Assembly (NCBI GenBank): GCA_005789645.1
Contig: SXXH01000143.1
Span: forward strand, 1 to 32,252
Length of the DNA: 32,252 bases
Source: Planctomycetia bacterium
GTDB taxonomy: Bacteria > Planctomycetota > UBA1135 > GCA-002686595
Direction of reading: 5' to 3'
Of the stretch, positions 14,273 through 21,766 are shown one piece after another. The notes beneath the pieces are model-generated. The model did no database searches, was not told the origin of the DNA, and worked only from the letters and a program-made list of their open reading frames with translations. The position numbers were made by a program, and so were the translations under genes. Position 1 is the first letter of the stretch. The number at the start of each line of letters is the position of its first letter.

Positions 14273-15340
14273 TCACAAGCCTGCGCCGAAGGCCTCCTCG
14301 CGCGGCCCCGCCAGCGTGGAGGGCGCGTCGAAGTCGAGGATCTCGAGCACATCGAGTTCCGCGCAGCGACAGGGCACGCCGAGCAGCTCCGCCAAGGAGG
14401 GCCGAGTAGCGCCACCCTCGCCGTTGACCGCCTCCTTCACGTACGTGCCGTGCTCGGTGCGCATGACGACGTGCAGGACGAGATCGGCGCGCCGCTCGAC
14501 GGACGTGATCTCGATCCAGCGCTCGCGCGCCTTGTCGGCGCGGCGGTGCGCGACGCGCGCGGGCGTCTGCTGCACGATCGTGCGGCGCGGCCCGACCAGC
14601 GCGGCGAGACGCTCGTCGTCGACGGGTTGCTCGAGCTCCACGAGCACGCCGTACTCCTTCTTGTGCGGAGTCTCCTTGAGGAAGCGCACGCGCGACTTGT
14701 CGGCGTGGTGCAGTCCACGCACCTCGAGGCGTCCCGCGTTGCGGCGGTTGATCTCCGCCTCCACCTCGGCGAGATCCACGTCCAGCACCTTGGGATTGAC
14801 GAGCTCGAGCACGAAGGGCCGGCCCTCGCCCAACATGCGCACATCGACATCCTCGCGTCCCGCGCCGTGGAACTTCTGCTTGCGCGTCTTGTAGAACCCG
14901 CCCGCGACCCAGGCCACGAGCTCCTGCACCGAATCGCGCGTCAACTTGCCGAATCCCTCGCAACGCTCGCACTTCCTGCGACGACGCGGGTGGCCCTTGC
15001 ACTCGGGACAGAAGAACACCGTCTGCGGCAGATCACGCACGAGCTTGCGGTAGCGGCCCTCGAGGTACAGCTTGACCTGTGGGCGCATCGGCTCCTCGCC
15101 ACCGCGCGGGACTCGACGACGCACGGCGCCGCGTGAATCGTCGCCGTCGGCGACGACTCGGCCCTCGAGTTCGTCCACCTGCGGGGCGTCGGACTCCTTG
15201 CCGCCCGACTCCTCGTCGTCCGGTCCTCCGGTCTCCTCGGGGCCAACCACGTCGGGTCCAACCACCTCGTCGCCCGCGTCCTCCGCGCCGATCCCGGTCG
15301 CCTCGAAGGGGTCGTCTAGTCCTCGCGAGTCTGCGTGCAT
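14273..15340 (-). CDS. pus10: Pus10-type tRNA pseudouridine synthase (54/55)
   Basis: 355 residues. LEGRYRKLVRDLPQT (93-107) is followed by two CxxC pairs (Cys111/114, Cys124/127). The catalytic block HGAGREDVDVRMLGEGRPF (158-176) carries the Asp nucleophile (Asp164 or Asp166). RRTIVQQTPARVAHRRADK (252-270) and HGTYVKE with RPSLAELLG and LDVLEI close the domain. This order is that of archaeal and eukaryotic Pus10, which makes pseudouridine 54/55 in the tRNA T-loop. The N-terminal THUMP region of archaeal Pus10 is missing; instead residues 1-85 are acidic and probably disordered. The protein ends in AFGAGL. ATG 15340 has ggaagga upstream. An internal ATG at 15088 with gaggag before it would give just the catalytic part. 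The substrate uridine here is not established, since most bacteria use TruB for position 55. Confidence 0.9.
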   Translation of the reverse strand: MHADSRGLDDPFEATGIGAEDAGDEVVGPDVVGPEETGGPDDEESGGKESDAPQVDELEGRVVADGDDSRGAVRRRVPRGGEEPMRPQVKLYLEGRYRKLVRDLPQTVFFCPECKGHPRRRRKCERCEGFGKLTRDSVQELVAWVAGGFYKTRKQKFHGAGREDVDVRMLGEGRPFVLELVNPKVLDVDLAEVEAEINRRNAGRLEVRGLHHADKSRVRFLKETPHKKEYGVLVELEQPVDDERLAALVGPRRTIVQQTPARVAHRRADKARERWIEITSVERRADLVLHVVMRTEHGTYVKEAVNGEGGATRPSLAELLGVPCRCAELDVLEILDFDAPSTLAGPREEAFGAGL

Positions 15341-15451
15341 GGCGTTCCTTCCGCGCCGCCAGCGGAGGCCGCGCCCAACGACTCGAACGTTGCGTCCCTC
15401 CACGCTGGACGGGACGGCGCCGGCGCGGCCCTGGCCGCGTGCGGGGCGCAG

Positions 15452-15457
15452 AGGATA
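15452..15457 (-). promoter_or_regulatory. TATCCT -10-like element upstream of pus10
   Basis: The minus strand reads ccgctatcctctgcg, about 110 nt before the pus10 ATG. The core gctatcctct is identical to that at 17448-17457 before the FAD enzyme gene. Confidence 0.35.
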
Positions 15458-15507
15458 GCGGCCGACGACGCCGCGCGCACGCGCGAGCTTCACAGCCCTC
15501 GGCTGGC

Positions 15508-15513
15508 TAACAT
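15508..15513 (+). promoter_or_regulatory. TAACAT -10-like element, predicted leaderless lgt
   Basis: The plus strand reads tggctaacatccccgc directly before ATG 15520, with 6 nt between TAACAT and the ATG. No Shine-Dalgarno sequence. Nearly the same string (ggctaccatcc) precedes the PLP enzyme gene. Confidence 0.42.
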
Positions 15514-15519
15514 CCCCGC

Positions 15520-16383
15520 ATGCATCCGATCCTGTTCGAGATCGCCGGCTTCAAGGTGCGCGCCTTCGGCGCCATGGTCGCGCTGGGCTTCCTGCTGGGC
15601 TCGTGGATCCTCGGGCGGCTGGCGGCGCGCTTCGGCCAGGACCCGCACGGCGATCCGCAGCGCTACGCCTCGATCACGACCTGGATCGTGTTCGGCGTGA
15701 TCCTCGGCGCGCGCGCCATGTACGTGGTGGTCGAGACGCTGCAAGGCAGCCAGGTCGGCCAAGGCTTCCTCGAGGATCCCCTGTCGATCTTCTACGTGTG
15801 GCAGGGCGGACTCGTGATGTACGGCGGAATGTTGGGCGCGATCGGCCTCGGCATGTGGCGCGCGCGGCAGTTGGGCGTCGCGCCGGTGCATGCGCTCGAC
15901 TTGGGCTTGGTCGCGGGCTTCTGCGGACAGGCCGTGGGCCGCGTGGGTTGCCTCCTGGTGGGCGACGACCATGGCAAGCTCGTGCCCGAGGCGTGGAGCT
16001 GGTTGCCCTTCCCCGCCACGCTGCGCGTGCCCGATCCGCTGCCGCCCGAGAGCCTGTTCGGCCTGCAGAACGCGGGCCAGCTGTTGTGGGCCACGCAGCC
16101 CTTGATGAGCATCAAGGCGCTGATCGTGGCCTTCATCGGCTGGCAGGTGCTCAAGCGGCGCCGATACGCCGGCCAGGTCTCGCTGGTCGTGCTGCTCTCC
16201 TACAGCGTGCTGCGCTTCGGCGTCGAGATGCTGCGCGGCGATGCGGTGCGCGGACTGTGGTTCGACGGCACGATCTCGACCTCGCAGCTAGTCTCGCTGG
16301 TGGTCGGCGCCTTCGCGCTCGTGATGCTGTGGCGTTGCCGCGACAGGCGCGATCCGCTGCCCGACGCGCGGCGCGCGGGTTGA
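15520..16383 (+). CDS. lgt: Prolipoprotein diacylglyceryl transferase
   Basis: 287 residues with about seven hydrophobic segments. Lgt moves the diacylglyceryl group of phosphatidylglycerol onto the lipobox Cys in the inner membrane. Seen here: HPIL at the N-terminus, the GGLVMYGGMLG loop (96-106) and the signature GQAVGRVGCLLVG (136-148) with Arg141 matching the essential E. coli Arg143. The E. coli loop has His where this protein has Tyr101, a variant of a functionally important position. It is the first of a short plus-strand series with the RNase HII-like gene starting 8 nt after its stop. Two predicted substrates are encoded in this window (11613-14234 and 19292-21691). Confidence 0.95.
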   Translation: MHPILFEIAGFKVRAFGAMVALGFLLGSWILGRLAARFGQDPHGDPQRYASITTWIVFGVILGARAMYVVVETLQGSQVGQGFLEDPLSIFYVWQGGLVMYGGMLGAIGLGMWRARQLGVAPVHALDLGLVAGFCGQAVGRVGCLLVGDDHGKLVPEAWSWLPFPATLRVPDPLPPESLFGLQNAGQLLWATQPLMSIKALIVAFIGWQVLKRRRYAGQVSLVVLLSYSVLRFGVEMLRGDAVRGLWFDGTISTSQLVSLVVGAFALVMLWRCRDRRDPLPDARRAG

Positions 16384-16391
16384 GTCGCAGG

Positions 16392-17441
16392 ATGGCCGCG
16401 CGCCGCAAGGCCGACGATTCCGGCTTGTTCGCGCCTGCGCCGCGCGAGGGCTTGCGCGCGCGCGTGGTGGCGGGGATCGACGAGGCCGGGCTCGGGCCGC
16501 TGCTCGGGCCGTACACGCTGGGCTGGTGCGCCTTCCGCGCCGACGATCCCGCGCGCCTCGTCGACTTGTGGCGCGAACTCGCCCCGGCGGTGTCGCGCGA
16601 GCCCACCGCGCTCGACGCGTTGGCGGTGGCCGACTCGAAGGAGGTCTGGTCGCGCACCTCGCGCGGGGCGCTGCGGCTCGAACGCGTGGTGCGCTGCTTC
16701 GAAGCGCTGCGCGGCCTACCGGCACCCGAGGACGCGCGCGCATGGTTCGCGCGCGCGGCTGGCGAGCTGTGGAACGAGGAGCTGGAGCGCGAGCCTTGGT
16801 GGTCGTCGGCGCCCTGCAGCCTCGCCCAAGGCGAGCTGGACGAGACGGAGCTCCTGTGGCGCGACGACATGGCGCGCTTGCTCGCGGCGCGAGCGGGCTC
16901 GGCCGGCATCGAGCTGGTCGCGCTGGGTTCGCGCGCCACGACGCCGGCGGAGCTCAACCGCTCGTTCGAGCGCACCGGCTCGAAGGGCGCCACGGTCTGG
17001 GAGGAGGTCGCGGCGGCCTTGCGCATCCTCTGGCGCGACCATGGCGCCGCGGGCCTCTCGGTCGTGGTCGACCGCCAAGGCGGTCGCGCGCACTACGGGC
17101 GCCTGCTGGCCGCCAGCCTGCCGGGAACGCGGGTGCTGATGCTCGGCGAAGCACCGGGCGATTCGCGCTACGAACTCGACGACGACGAGGGGCGGCGCGC
17201 CGAGGTGCGCTTCGTCGAGCGCGCCGAAGCGCTGTCCTTGCCGGTGGCGCTGGCTTCGTGCCGGGCCAAGTACGCCCGCGAGCTCTCGATGCAGGGCTTC
17301 AACCGCCACTTCGGCGCCGTGGCTCCGGAGGTCCTCCCCACCGCGGGCTACGTCGAGGACGGCCGCCGCTGGCTCTGCGAGATGCACGATCGGCTCGAGT
17401 CGCTGGGCATCCCACGCGAGCGTCTGGTGCGCTCGCGCTGA
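16392..17441 (+). CDS. Diverged ribonuclease HII-like protein
   Basis: 349 residues; typical RNase HII is about 200. VVAGIDEAGLGPLLGP (25-40) is the family's first active-site strand with Asp30 and Glu31, followed by DSK (81-83). VVVDRQGG (224-231, Asp227) fits the third carboxylate. LALASCRAK-like sequence ALASCRAKYARELSM (286-300) fits the ASIIAKVTRD region; the fourth carboxylate aligns with Glu279 rather than Asp. Compared with RNase HII there are inserts of about 100 residues between DSK and Asp227 and about 30 after it. RNase HII cuts RNA in RNA-DNA duplexes. With these changes, substrate and activity are open, and a planctomycete-specific subfamily is likely. ATG 16392 follows lgt by 8 nt, so probably one operon. 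Confidence 0.72.
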   Translation: MAARRKADDSGLFAPAPREGLRARVVAGIDEAGLGPLLGPYTLGWCAFRADDPARLVDLWRELAPAVSREPTALDALAVADSKEVWSRTSRGALRLERVVRCFEALRGLPAPEDARAWFARAAGELWNEELEREPWWSSAPCSLAQGELDETELLWRDDMARLLAARAGSAGIELVALGSRATTPAELNRSFERTGSKGATVWEEVAAALRILWRDHGAAGLSVVVDRQGGRAHYGRLLAASLPGTRVLMLGEAPGDSRYELDDDEGRRAEVRFVERAEALSLPVALASCRAKYARELSMQGFNRHFGAVAPEVLPTAGYVEDGRRWLCEMHDRLESLGIPRERLVRSR

Positions 17442-17449
17442 AGCGCGGC

Positions 17450-17455
17450 TATCCT
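17450..17455 (+). promoter_or_regulatory. TATCCT -10-like element
   Basis: cggctatcctcttcggc lies just after the RNase HII-like stop and 35 nt before GTG 17491, suggesting that the FAD enzyme gene also has its own promoter. Confidence 0.35.
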
Positions 17456-17490
17456 CTTCGGCGCCTCGTTCGAGGCATGGAGCCACCAGC

Positions 17491-18819
17491 GTGAAGATCG
17501 CCATCCTCGGCGCCGGCGTGTCCGGCCTGTCGCTCGCCCGCTTCCTCGTCGAGGGCGGCGTGCCAGCCGACGACCTGACCCTCTACGAAGCCTCGCCCGT
17601 GGCCGGCGGTCTGTGCCGCTCGAAGACGGTCGATGGCTACACCTACGATGTCTCCGGCGGGCACATCCTGTACTCGAAGGACAAGCCCGCGCTGGATTGG
17701 ATCCTCCAGCAAGGTGGCGGGCTCGAGCGCTTCACCAGCGTCGAGCGCCACACGCGCATCCGCTACGGCCAGCGCTGGGTGAACTACCCCTTCGAGAACG
17801 GCCTCGGCGACCTGCCGCCCGAGGCGAACTTCGAGTGCCTGCGCGGCTACGTCAACGCCTGGCACGATCGCGCCTCGCGCGGCACGAGCGCTCCGAAGGA
17901 GTTCGGCGCATGGGTGCGTTGGCGCTTCGGCGCGGGCATCGCCGAGCACTTCATGGACCCCTACAACGAGAAGGTCTGGAAGCGCGCGATGCACGAGCTG
18001 ACTTCGGACTGGGTCGCGGGCCGCGTGCCCGACGCGCCCGTCGAGGACGTGTTGCGCTCGTCGGTGGGCATCCGCACCGAGGGCTACACGCACCAGTCGG
18101 TGTTCCACTATCCACTGCAAGGCGGCTTCCAGGCGATCACCGACGCGTTGCACGCGCAGCTCGCCGCGCGCGTCAAGCTCGGTCGCCGGGTCGAGTGCGT
18201 CGAACAGTCGGGTTCGTCGTGGAGCGTGGACGGCGAGCTCCACGACTGCGTGGTCTCGACCCTGTCCTTGACGGACATGCCCGCGATCGTGCGGGGGATG
18301 CCCGACGATGTGGCGCGCGCTTGCCGCGAGCTCGAGTACAACGGCATCGTCTGCATCCTCGTGGCGCTCGACCGCCCAGAGCACCCCCCGTTGTCGTGGA
18401 TCTACCTGCCGCACGCTTCCCAAGGACCCGCCAACCGCGTGACGTACATGTCGAACTACTCGCCGCACCTCGCGCCGGCGGGCAAGAGCTCCTTCTTGTG
18501 CGAAGTGACCGTGCGCGGCGGAGCCCCCTATCCCGGAGCGCAGCTCGAGCACGAGGTGGTCGAAGGCCTGGTGCAGGCCGGAATCGCGCGGCGCGACGAA
18601 GTGCTGTTCACGGACCGCAGCGAGATCCGCCAAGCCTACGTCGTGTTCGACCACGGCTACGCCGCGCGGCGTCAAGCCGCCTTGTCATGGCTCGAAGGAC
18701 ACGGAATCACCCAGCTGGGTCGCTTCGGCCGGTTCGAGTACGACAACTCCGACCAGTGCGTGATCAAGAGCCGCGCCCTGGCGCAGAAGCTCCTCCAGCG
18801 CCGCCAGAGCGGCGACTGA
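17491..18819 (+). CDS. FAD-dependent amine oxidase/protoporphyrinogen oxidase-like enzyme
   Basis: 442 residues. An N-terminal Rossmann fold binds FAD: GAGVSG (7-12), Glu33 at the end of the second strand, then the GG-rich PVAGGLCRS (36-44). SGGHILYS (55-62) and the C-terminal GRFGRFEYDNSDQCV are typical of amine-oxidase-superfamily proteins that include UDP-galactopyranose mutase-like and phytoene desaturase-like members. Related genes often sit near polysaccharide biosynthesis genes, but none are adjacent, so the substrate is unknown. Cytosolic, with no signal peptide. The start is a GTG, chosen because it directly begins the dinucleotide-binding strand (MKIAILGAG). Confidence 0.85.
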   Translation: MKIAILGAGVSGLSLARFLVEGGVPADDLTLYEASPVAGGLCRSKTVDGYTYDVSGGHILYSKDKPALDWILQQGGGLERFTSVERHTRIRYGQRWVNYPFENGLGDLPPEANFECLRGYVNAWHDRASRGTSAPKEFGAWVRWRFGAGIAEHFMDPYNEKVWKRAMHELTSDWVAGRVPDAPVEDVLRSSVGIRTEGYTHQSVFHYPLQGGFQAITDALHAQLAARVKLGRRVECVEQSGSSWSVDGELHDCVVSTLSLTDMPAIVRGMPDDVARACRELEYNGIVCILVALDRPEHPPLSWIYLPHASQGPANRVTYMSNYSPHLAPAGKSSFLCEVTVRGGAPYPGAQLEHEVVEGLVQAGIARRDEVLFTDRSEIRQAYVVFDHGYAARRQAALSWLEGHGITQLGRFGRFEYDNSDQCVIKSRALAQKLLQRRQSGD

Positions 18820-19088
18820 CCTGGCCCGACGCCCTGCGGAGGGGTGTTCCAAGCTGCGGCCGATGGCAAGCCCGGGCCGATCGCGGGTACGCGCCGGGTG
18901 CATCCTCGCGGCGCGCGAAGAGCGTCCGGTTTTCTGGCCGCGGTGGAAGGGCGCGGGCGGCGAACTGCCTGTCTGCACCTACCCCGCAAGTCCTTCGTGG
19001 AAACGGCTTCCGAGCGTCCCTACATGGGCTGGCGCGCGCCCGCAGAATCAGTTGCAACCACCTTTTACAGTGAACAAATTTCCGGCTT

Positions 19089-19111
19089 AAGCATGTGCGA
19101 CTTACATGCTT
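19089..19111. promoter_or_regulatory. Inverted repeat AAGCATGT-N7-ACATGCTT (possible operator)
   Basis: A perfect 8-bp dyad with a 7-nt spacer, centred about 60 bp upstream of the TATCGT element at 19158-19163. The position and symmetry fit a dimeric regulator's binding site; it could equally form a short hairpin. Confidence 0.45.
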
Positions 19112-19157
19112 GTTGATTTCAAATAAATTGCACTTTCCTTAATTCAAAGCCATCGGC

Positions 19158-19163
19158 TATCGT
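19158..19163 (+). promoter_or_regulatory. TATCGT -10-like element
   Basis: catcggctatcgttgtg at the downstream edge of the AT-rich patch matches the recurrent GGCTAnnnT pattern. It would give a leader of about 120 nt for the gene at 19292. A TTGCAC lies at 19128-19133, but 24 nt away is too far for a standard -35. Confidence 0.35.
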
Positions 19164-19224
19164 TGTGTGAATCTGGATCGAGGTGGGCGCGCACTCGCAG
19201 CCCTCCCGCCTACGAACCCAGGTT

Positions 19225-19246
19225 CCCGGCAACCGCAACGGCCGGG
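19225..19246 (+). other. Leader hairpin before the propeller lipoprotein
   Basis: cccggc (19225-19230) and gccggg (19241-19246) pair around the loop aaccgcaacg. It does not match a riboswitch class I know. It may only be a structured leader. Confidence 0.3.
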
Positions 19247-19291
19247 CGAGGGGGGTCGCTGCCTCGCTCAACGACTAGGGACCTGACTTCC

Positions 19292-21691
19292 ATGACCACC
19301 GCCGCTTTTCGATTCTCCCTGCACGCCCAAGCACTTCTAATCGCCGCCTGCGTCGCCTCGTGCGGGAAGGGCGGCAGTGGTTCGTCGACCGTTCCCGAGC
19401 TCGAACTCGCCTACGCCAACGACGACTTGGTGCTCGCGACCGGCGCGCCTCTCGCGCCCATGGCGCCCGAGATCGATGCGGCCGATTGGTCGTGGACGGT
19501 CGAGCCGGCGCTGCCCGCGGGCCTCGTCCTCGATCCGGGCACCGGCGTCGTGTCGGGTCAGCCGACCGCGGCGTCCCCGCGCGCTTGGTACACGGTGCGC
19601 GCCTCCTCGCTCCACGGCATCGCCGAGCGCGCGCTGCGCGTGGCGGTGGCCGACCCCATCCGCTTCGCCTATGTCAGCTCGGACGCCGACGACACGATCA
19701 GCGCCTTCACCTACGACGCGCTCGACGGCGGCCTCGCGCGCCGCGACTTCTCGGCGACCTCGGTGGGCGAAGCGGCGCCCGGGCAACTTTTAGTCCACCC
19801 CTTGGGCAACTGGGCCTTCTCGCCCAATGAGGCCAGCGGCAACATCACGACTTGGAGCCTGGACGTCGAGTCGGGGCGCCTGACCAAGGTGGATGTCGAC
19901 GAGCTGGGCGCCGGCCCGCACGCCGTGGCCATCCATCCCGGCGGCAGACTCCTGTACGCGGTCGATCTCGAGCAGGACCTGCTCGTGGGCTTCGCCTTCG
20001 ATCCCGTTCTCGGAGTGCTCGAGCGCCTCGAAGCCACCGTGCCGACGGGCACGCGTCCGACCTCGCTGGCCTTCGACGCCAGTGGACGCTTCCTGTTCGT
20101 CGCCACTTCCGGCGCGCCCGGCAACGGCGCCGGCAGCAGCGTGCAGACCTACGCGGTGGGTTCGCGCGGCGGGCTGGTCCCGCGCGGCCAGCCCTTCAAG
20201 CTCTACGGTGGTCGTCCGAGCACGCTCGTCGCCGACCCCAATCGCCAAGTGCTCTATGCCACGCTCGACGCTTTCGACGCCCTCGTCGTGCTTGGCTACG
20301 ACGACACGGGTACGCTCAACGGCATCCAACTCAGGCCGGCCGGCGATGGCGTGTGCTCGCTGGCGGTGCATCCCTTCGAGCCGCGCCTCTACACGGTGGC
20401 TCGCGGCGAGGGCAGCTTGCGTTGCTTCAGCATCGACGAAGCGACGCTGCAGGTGGCGGAGGTCTCGAGCCAGCCCGCCGGCCTAGAGCCTGTGCAAGTC
20501 GTGGTGGACACGCTGGGCGAGCGACTGTTGACGATCTCGCGCGGTTCGCGCGAATTGGCGAGTTGGATGCTCGGCGACGGCTCGCAACCGCCGGCCAAGG
20601 ACACCTCCTTCGCGCTGCGCGGCACGCCCAACAAGATCGGCTGCGCCGTGGGCGATCGCCCGTCCGTCTGGCTGCCCTGCTTCGTGCACGTGGTGGCCAC
20701 CGAGTCGGAACAGGTCTCTTCGTACACCATCGACGGCTCGGACGGCAGCGTGGACCACTCGGGCGCGGTCGAGTTGCCTGGCCGCACGCCGTCCTCCATC
20801 GTGCTCGACGCGCGCTTGCGCCACGCCTTCGTCGTCAACGCCGCCGATGGCGCGATCTCGCGCTACGCCGTCGATCCGACGAGCGGCGCGCTGACGCCGC
20901 GCGCCGGCGACGTGTCGGTCCTCGGCCGCATCCGCCACATCGCCGTCGAGCTGTCGGGACGCTTCCTCTACGGCGTCGCCGAAGAAGGCGTCGAAGGCAA
21001 CGGCAAGCTGCACGCATGGGCGATCGACCAGGTCACCGGCGAGCTCGCGCACCTTGGCGCCAGCGCGACCGGCGCGCACCCGCGCCAGGTGGCCGTCGAT
21101 CCGACCGGCGAGTTCATCTACGTGCTGGTCGCCGGAGCGGGCCAATCGTCCCCGACGATGAACATCTACCGCGCCGACGCGCGCACGGGACTCGCCTTCG
21201 CCGGCGCTTCCATGCAGCTCGCCGACATGCCGTCGCAGATCGCCTTCCATCCCTCGGCGCGCTGGATGCAACTGCCGATGCCCGGCCTGGGCCTCGTCTC
21301 GCGCTTCGAGATCGTGCGCGCCTCGGGAGCGCTCGTGCCGCGCACCGACGCCTCGCCGGCCTTCGGTCCCGAGCCCTGCGCGGTGGCCTTCTCGGCCGAC
21401 GGCAAGTGGGGCTACATCGCCTACAAGGGCGGCGCCGGCCTCGGCATGGTCACGCGCAACCGCGTTGGTCTCGAAGGCGAGTTGGAGCCGGGCAGCTGGG
21501 CCGCCACCGCCGGCGCCAACCCCGTGGCCCTCTCGTTGGCGCCGGGCAACGACTTGCTCTACGCGCTCAACGCCGGCGGCGACGACATGACGCCCTACCA
21601 GATCCAAGGCGACGGCACGCTCGCCAACCAGACGAACGTGCTCGTCGGCCTGCAGCCCAGCGGCTTGTCGGTGACCGGCATCACGCGCTGA
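19292..21691 (+). CDS. Lactonase/YVTN-type beta-propeller lipoprotein with Ig-like domain
   Basis: 799 residues. The signal peptide ends at lipobox VASC (Cys24) followed by the flexible GKGGSGSS linker. Residues about 50-125 resemble a putative-Ig (He_PIG) domain (LPAGLVLDPGTGVVSGQP). The rest is repeated seven-bladed-propeller sequence of 6-phosphogluconolactonase/YVTN type (FAYVSSDADDTISAF, GPHAVAIHPGGRLLYAVD, TSLAFDASGRFLFVA, HPRQVAVDPTGEFIYVL), enough for two propellers. Despite the lactonase name such secreted proteins usually have no proven enzyme activity; surface binding is an inference. ATG 19292 gives the signal peptide; upstream in-frame codons cross the promoter-like patch. Followed by ggt 75 bp downstream on the same strand. 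Confidence 0.87.
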   Translation: MTTAAFRFSLHAQALLIAACVASCGKGGSGSSTVPELELAYANDDLVLATGAPLAPMAPEIDAADWSWTVEPALPAGLVLDPGTGVVSGQPTAASPRAWYTVRASSLHGIAERALRVAVADPIRFAYVSSDADDTISAFTYDALDGGLARRDFSATSVGEAAPGQLLVHPLGNWAFSPNEASGNITTWSLDVESGRLTKVDVDELGAGPHAVAIHPGGRLLYAVDLEQDLLVGFAFDPVLGVLERLEATVPTGTRPTSLAFDASGRFLFVATSGAPGNGAGSSVQTYAVGSRGGLVPRGQPFKLYGGRPSTLVADPNRQVLYATLDAFDALVVLGYDDTGTLNGIQLRPAGDGVCSLAVHPFEPRLYTVARGEGSLRCFSIDEATLQVAEVSSQPAGLEPVQVVVDTLGERLLTISRGSRELASWMLGDGSQPPAKDTSFALRGTPNKIGCAVGDRPSVWLPCFVHVVATESEQVSSYTIDGSDGSVDHSGAVELPGRTPSSIVLDARLRHAFVVNAADGAISRYAVDPTSGALTPRAGDVSVLGRIRHIAVELSGRFLYGVAEEGVEGNGKLHAWAIDQVTGELAHLGASATGAHPRQVAVDPTGEFIYVLVAGAGQSSPTMNIYRADARTGLAFAGASMQLADMPSQIAFHPSARWMQLPMPGLGLVSRFEIVRASGALVPRTDASPAFGPEPCAVAFSADGKWGYIAYKGGAGLGMVTRNRVGLEGELEPGSWAATAGANPVALSLAPGNDLLYALNAGGDDMTPYQIQGDGTLANQTNVLVGLQPSGLSVTGITR

Positions 21692-21766
21692 CCGCCGACG
21701 GTTCGCCGCCCGCCTCTGGCGCCAAGACCGCGCGGCGGTCATCCTCGCCCCTCTCGGAGGACGAAG

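Larger units (their letters stand above)
18820..19291. other. 472-bp non-coding stretch with AT-rich promoter patch and leader
   Basis: No believable gene; short frames here have no family resemblance. About 19048-19165 is strikingly AT-rich for this genome (caaataaattg, ccttaattcaaag) and carries an 8-bp inverted repeat (19089-19111), the palindrome gttgcaac (19051-19058), and ggctatcgttg (19155-19165), a promoter-like element. The rest, 19170-19291, would be the leader of the propeller lipoprotein. Confidence 0.6.

Noticed and set aside
14235-15002. N-terminal extension of the BNR lipoprotein up to 15002
   Set aside because: It would overlap most of pus10 and hide the lipoprotein signal peptide that starts exactly at ATG 14234.
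18844-19116. Small frames in the 18820-19291 gap
   Set aside because: Three different frames overlap here, none has a ribosome site or family resemblance, and they run into the AT-rich promoter-like patch.
19170-19291. A riboswitch in the leader of the propeller lipoprotein
   Set aside because: There is a hairpin, but I could not match its conserved positions to a known class (cyclic-di-GMP, cobalamin, fluoride were considered).
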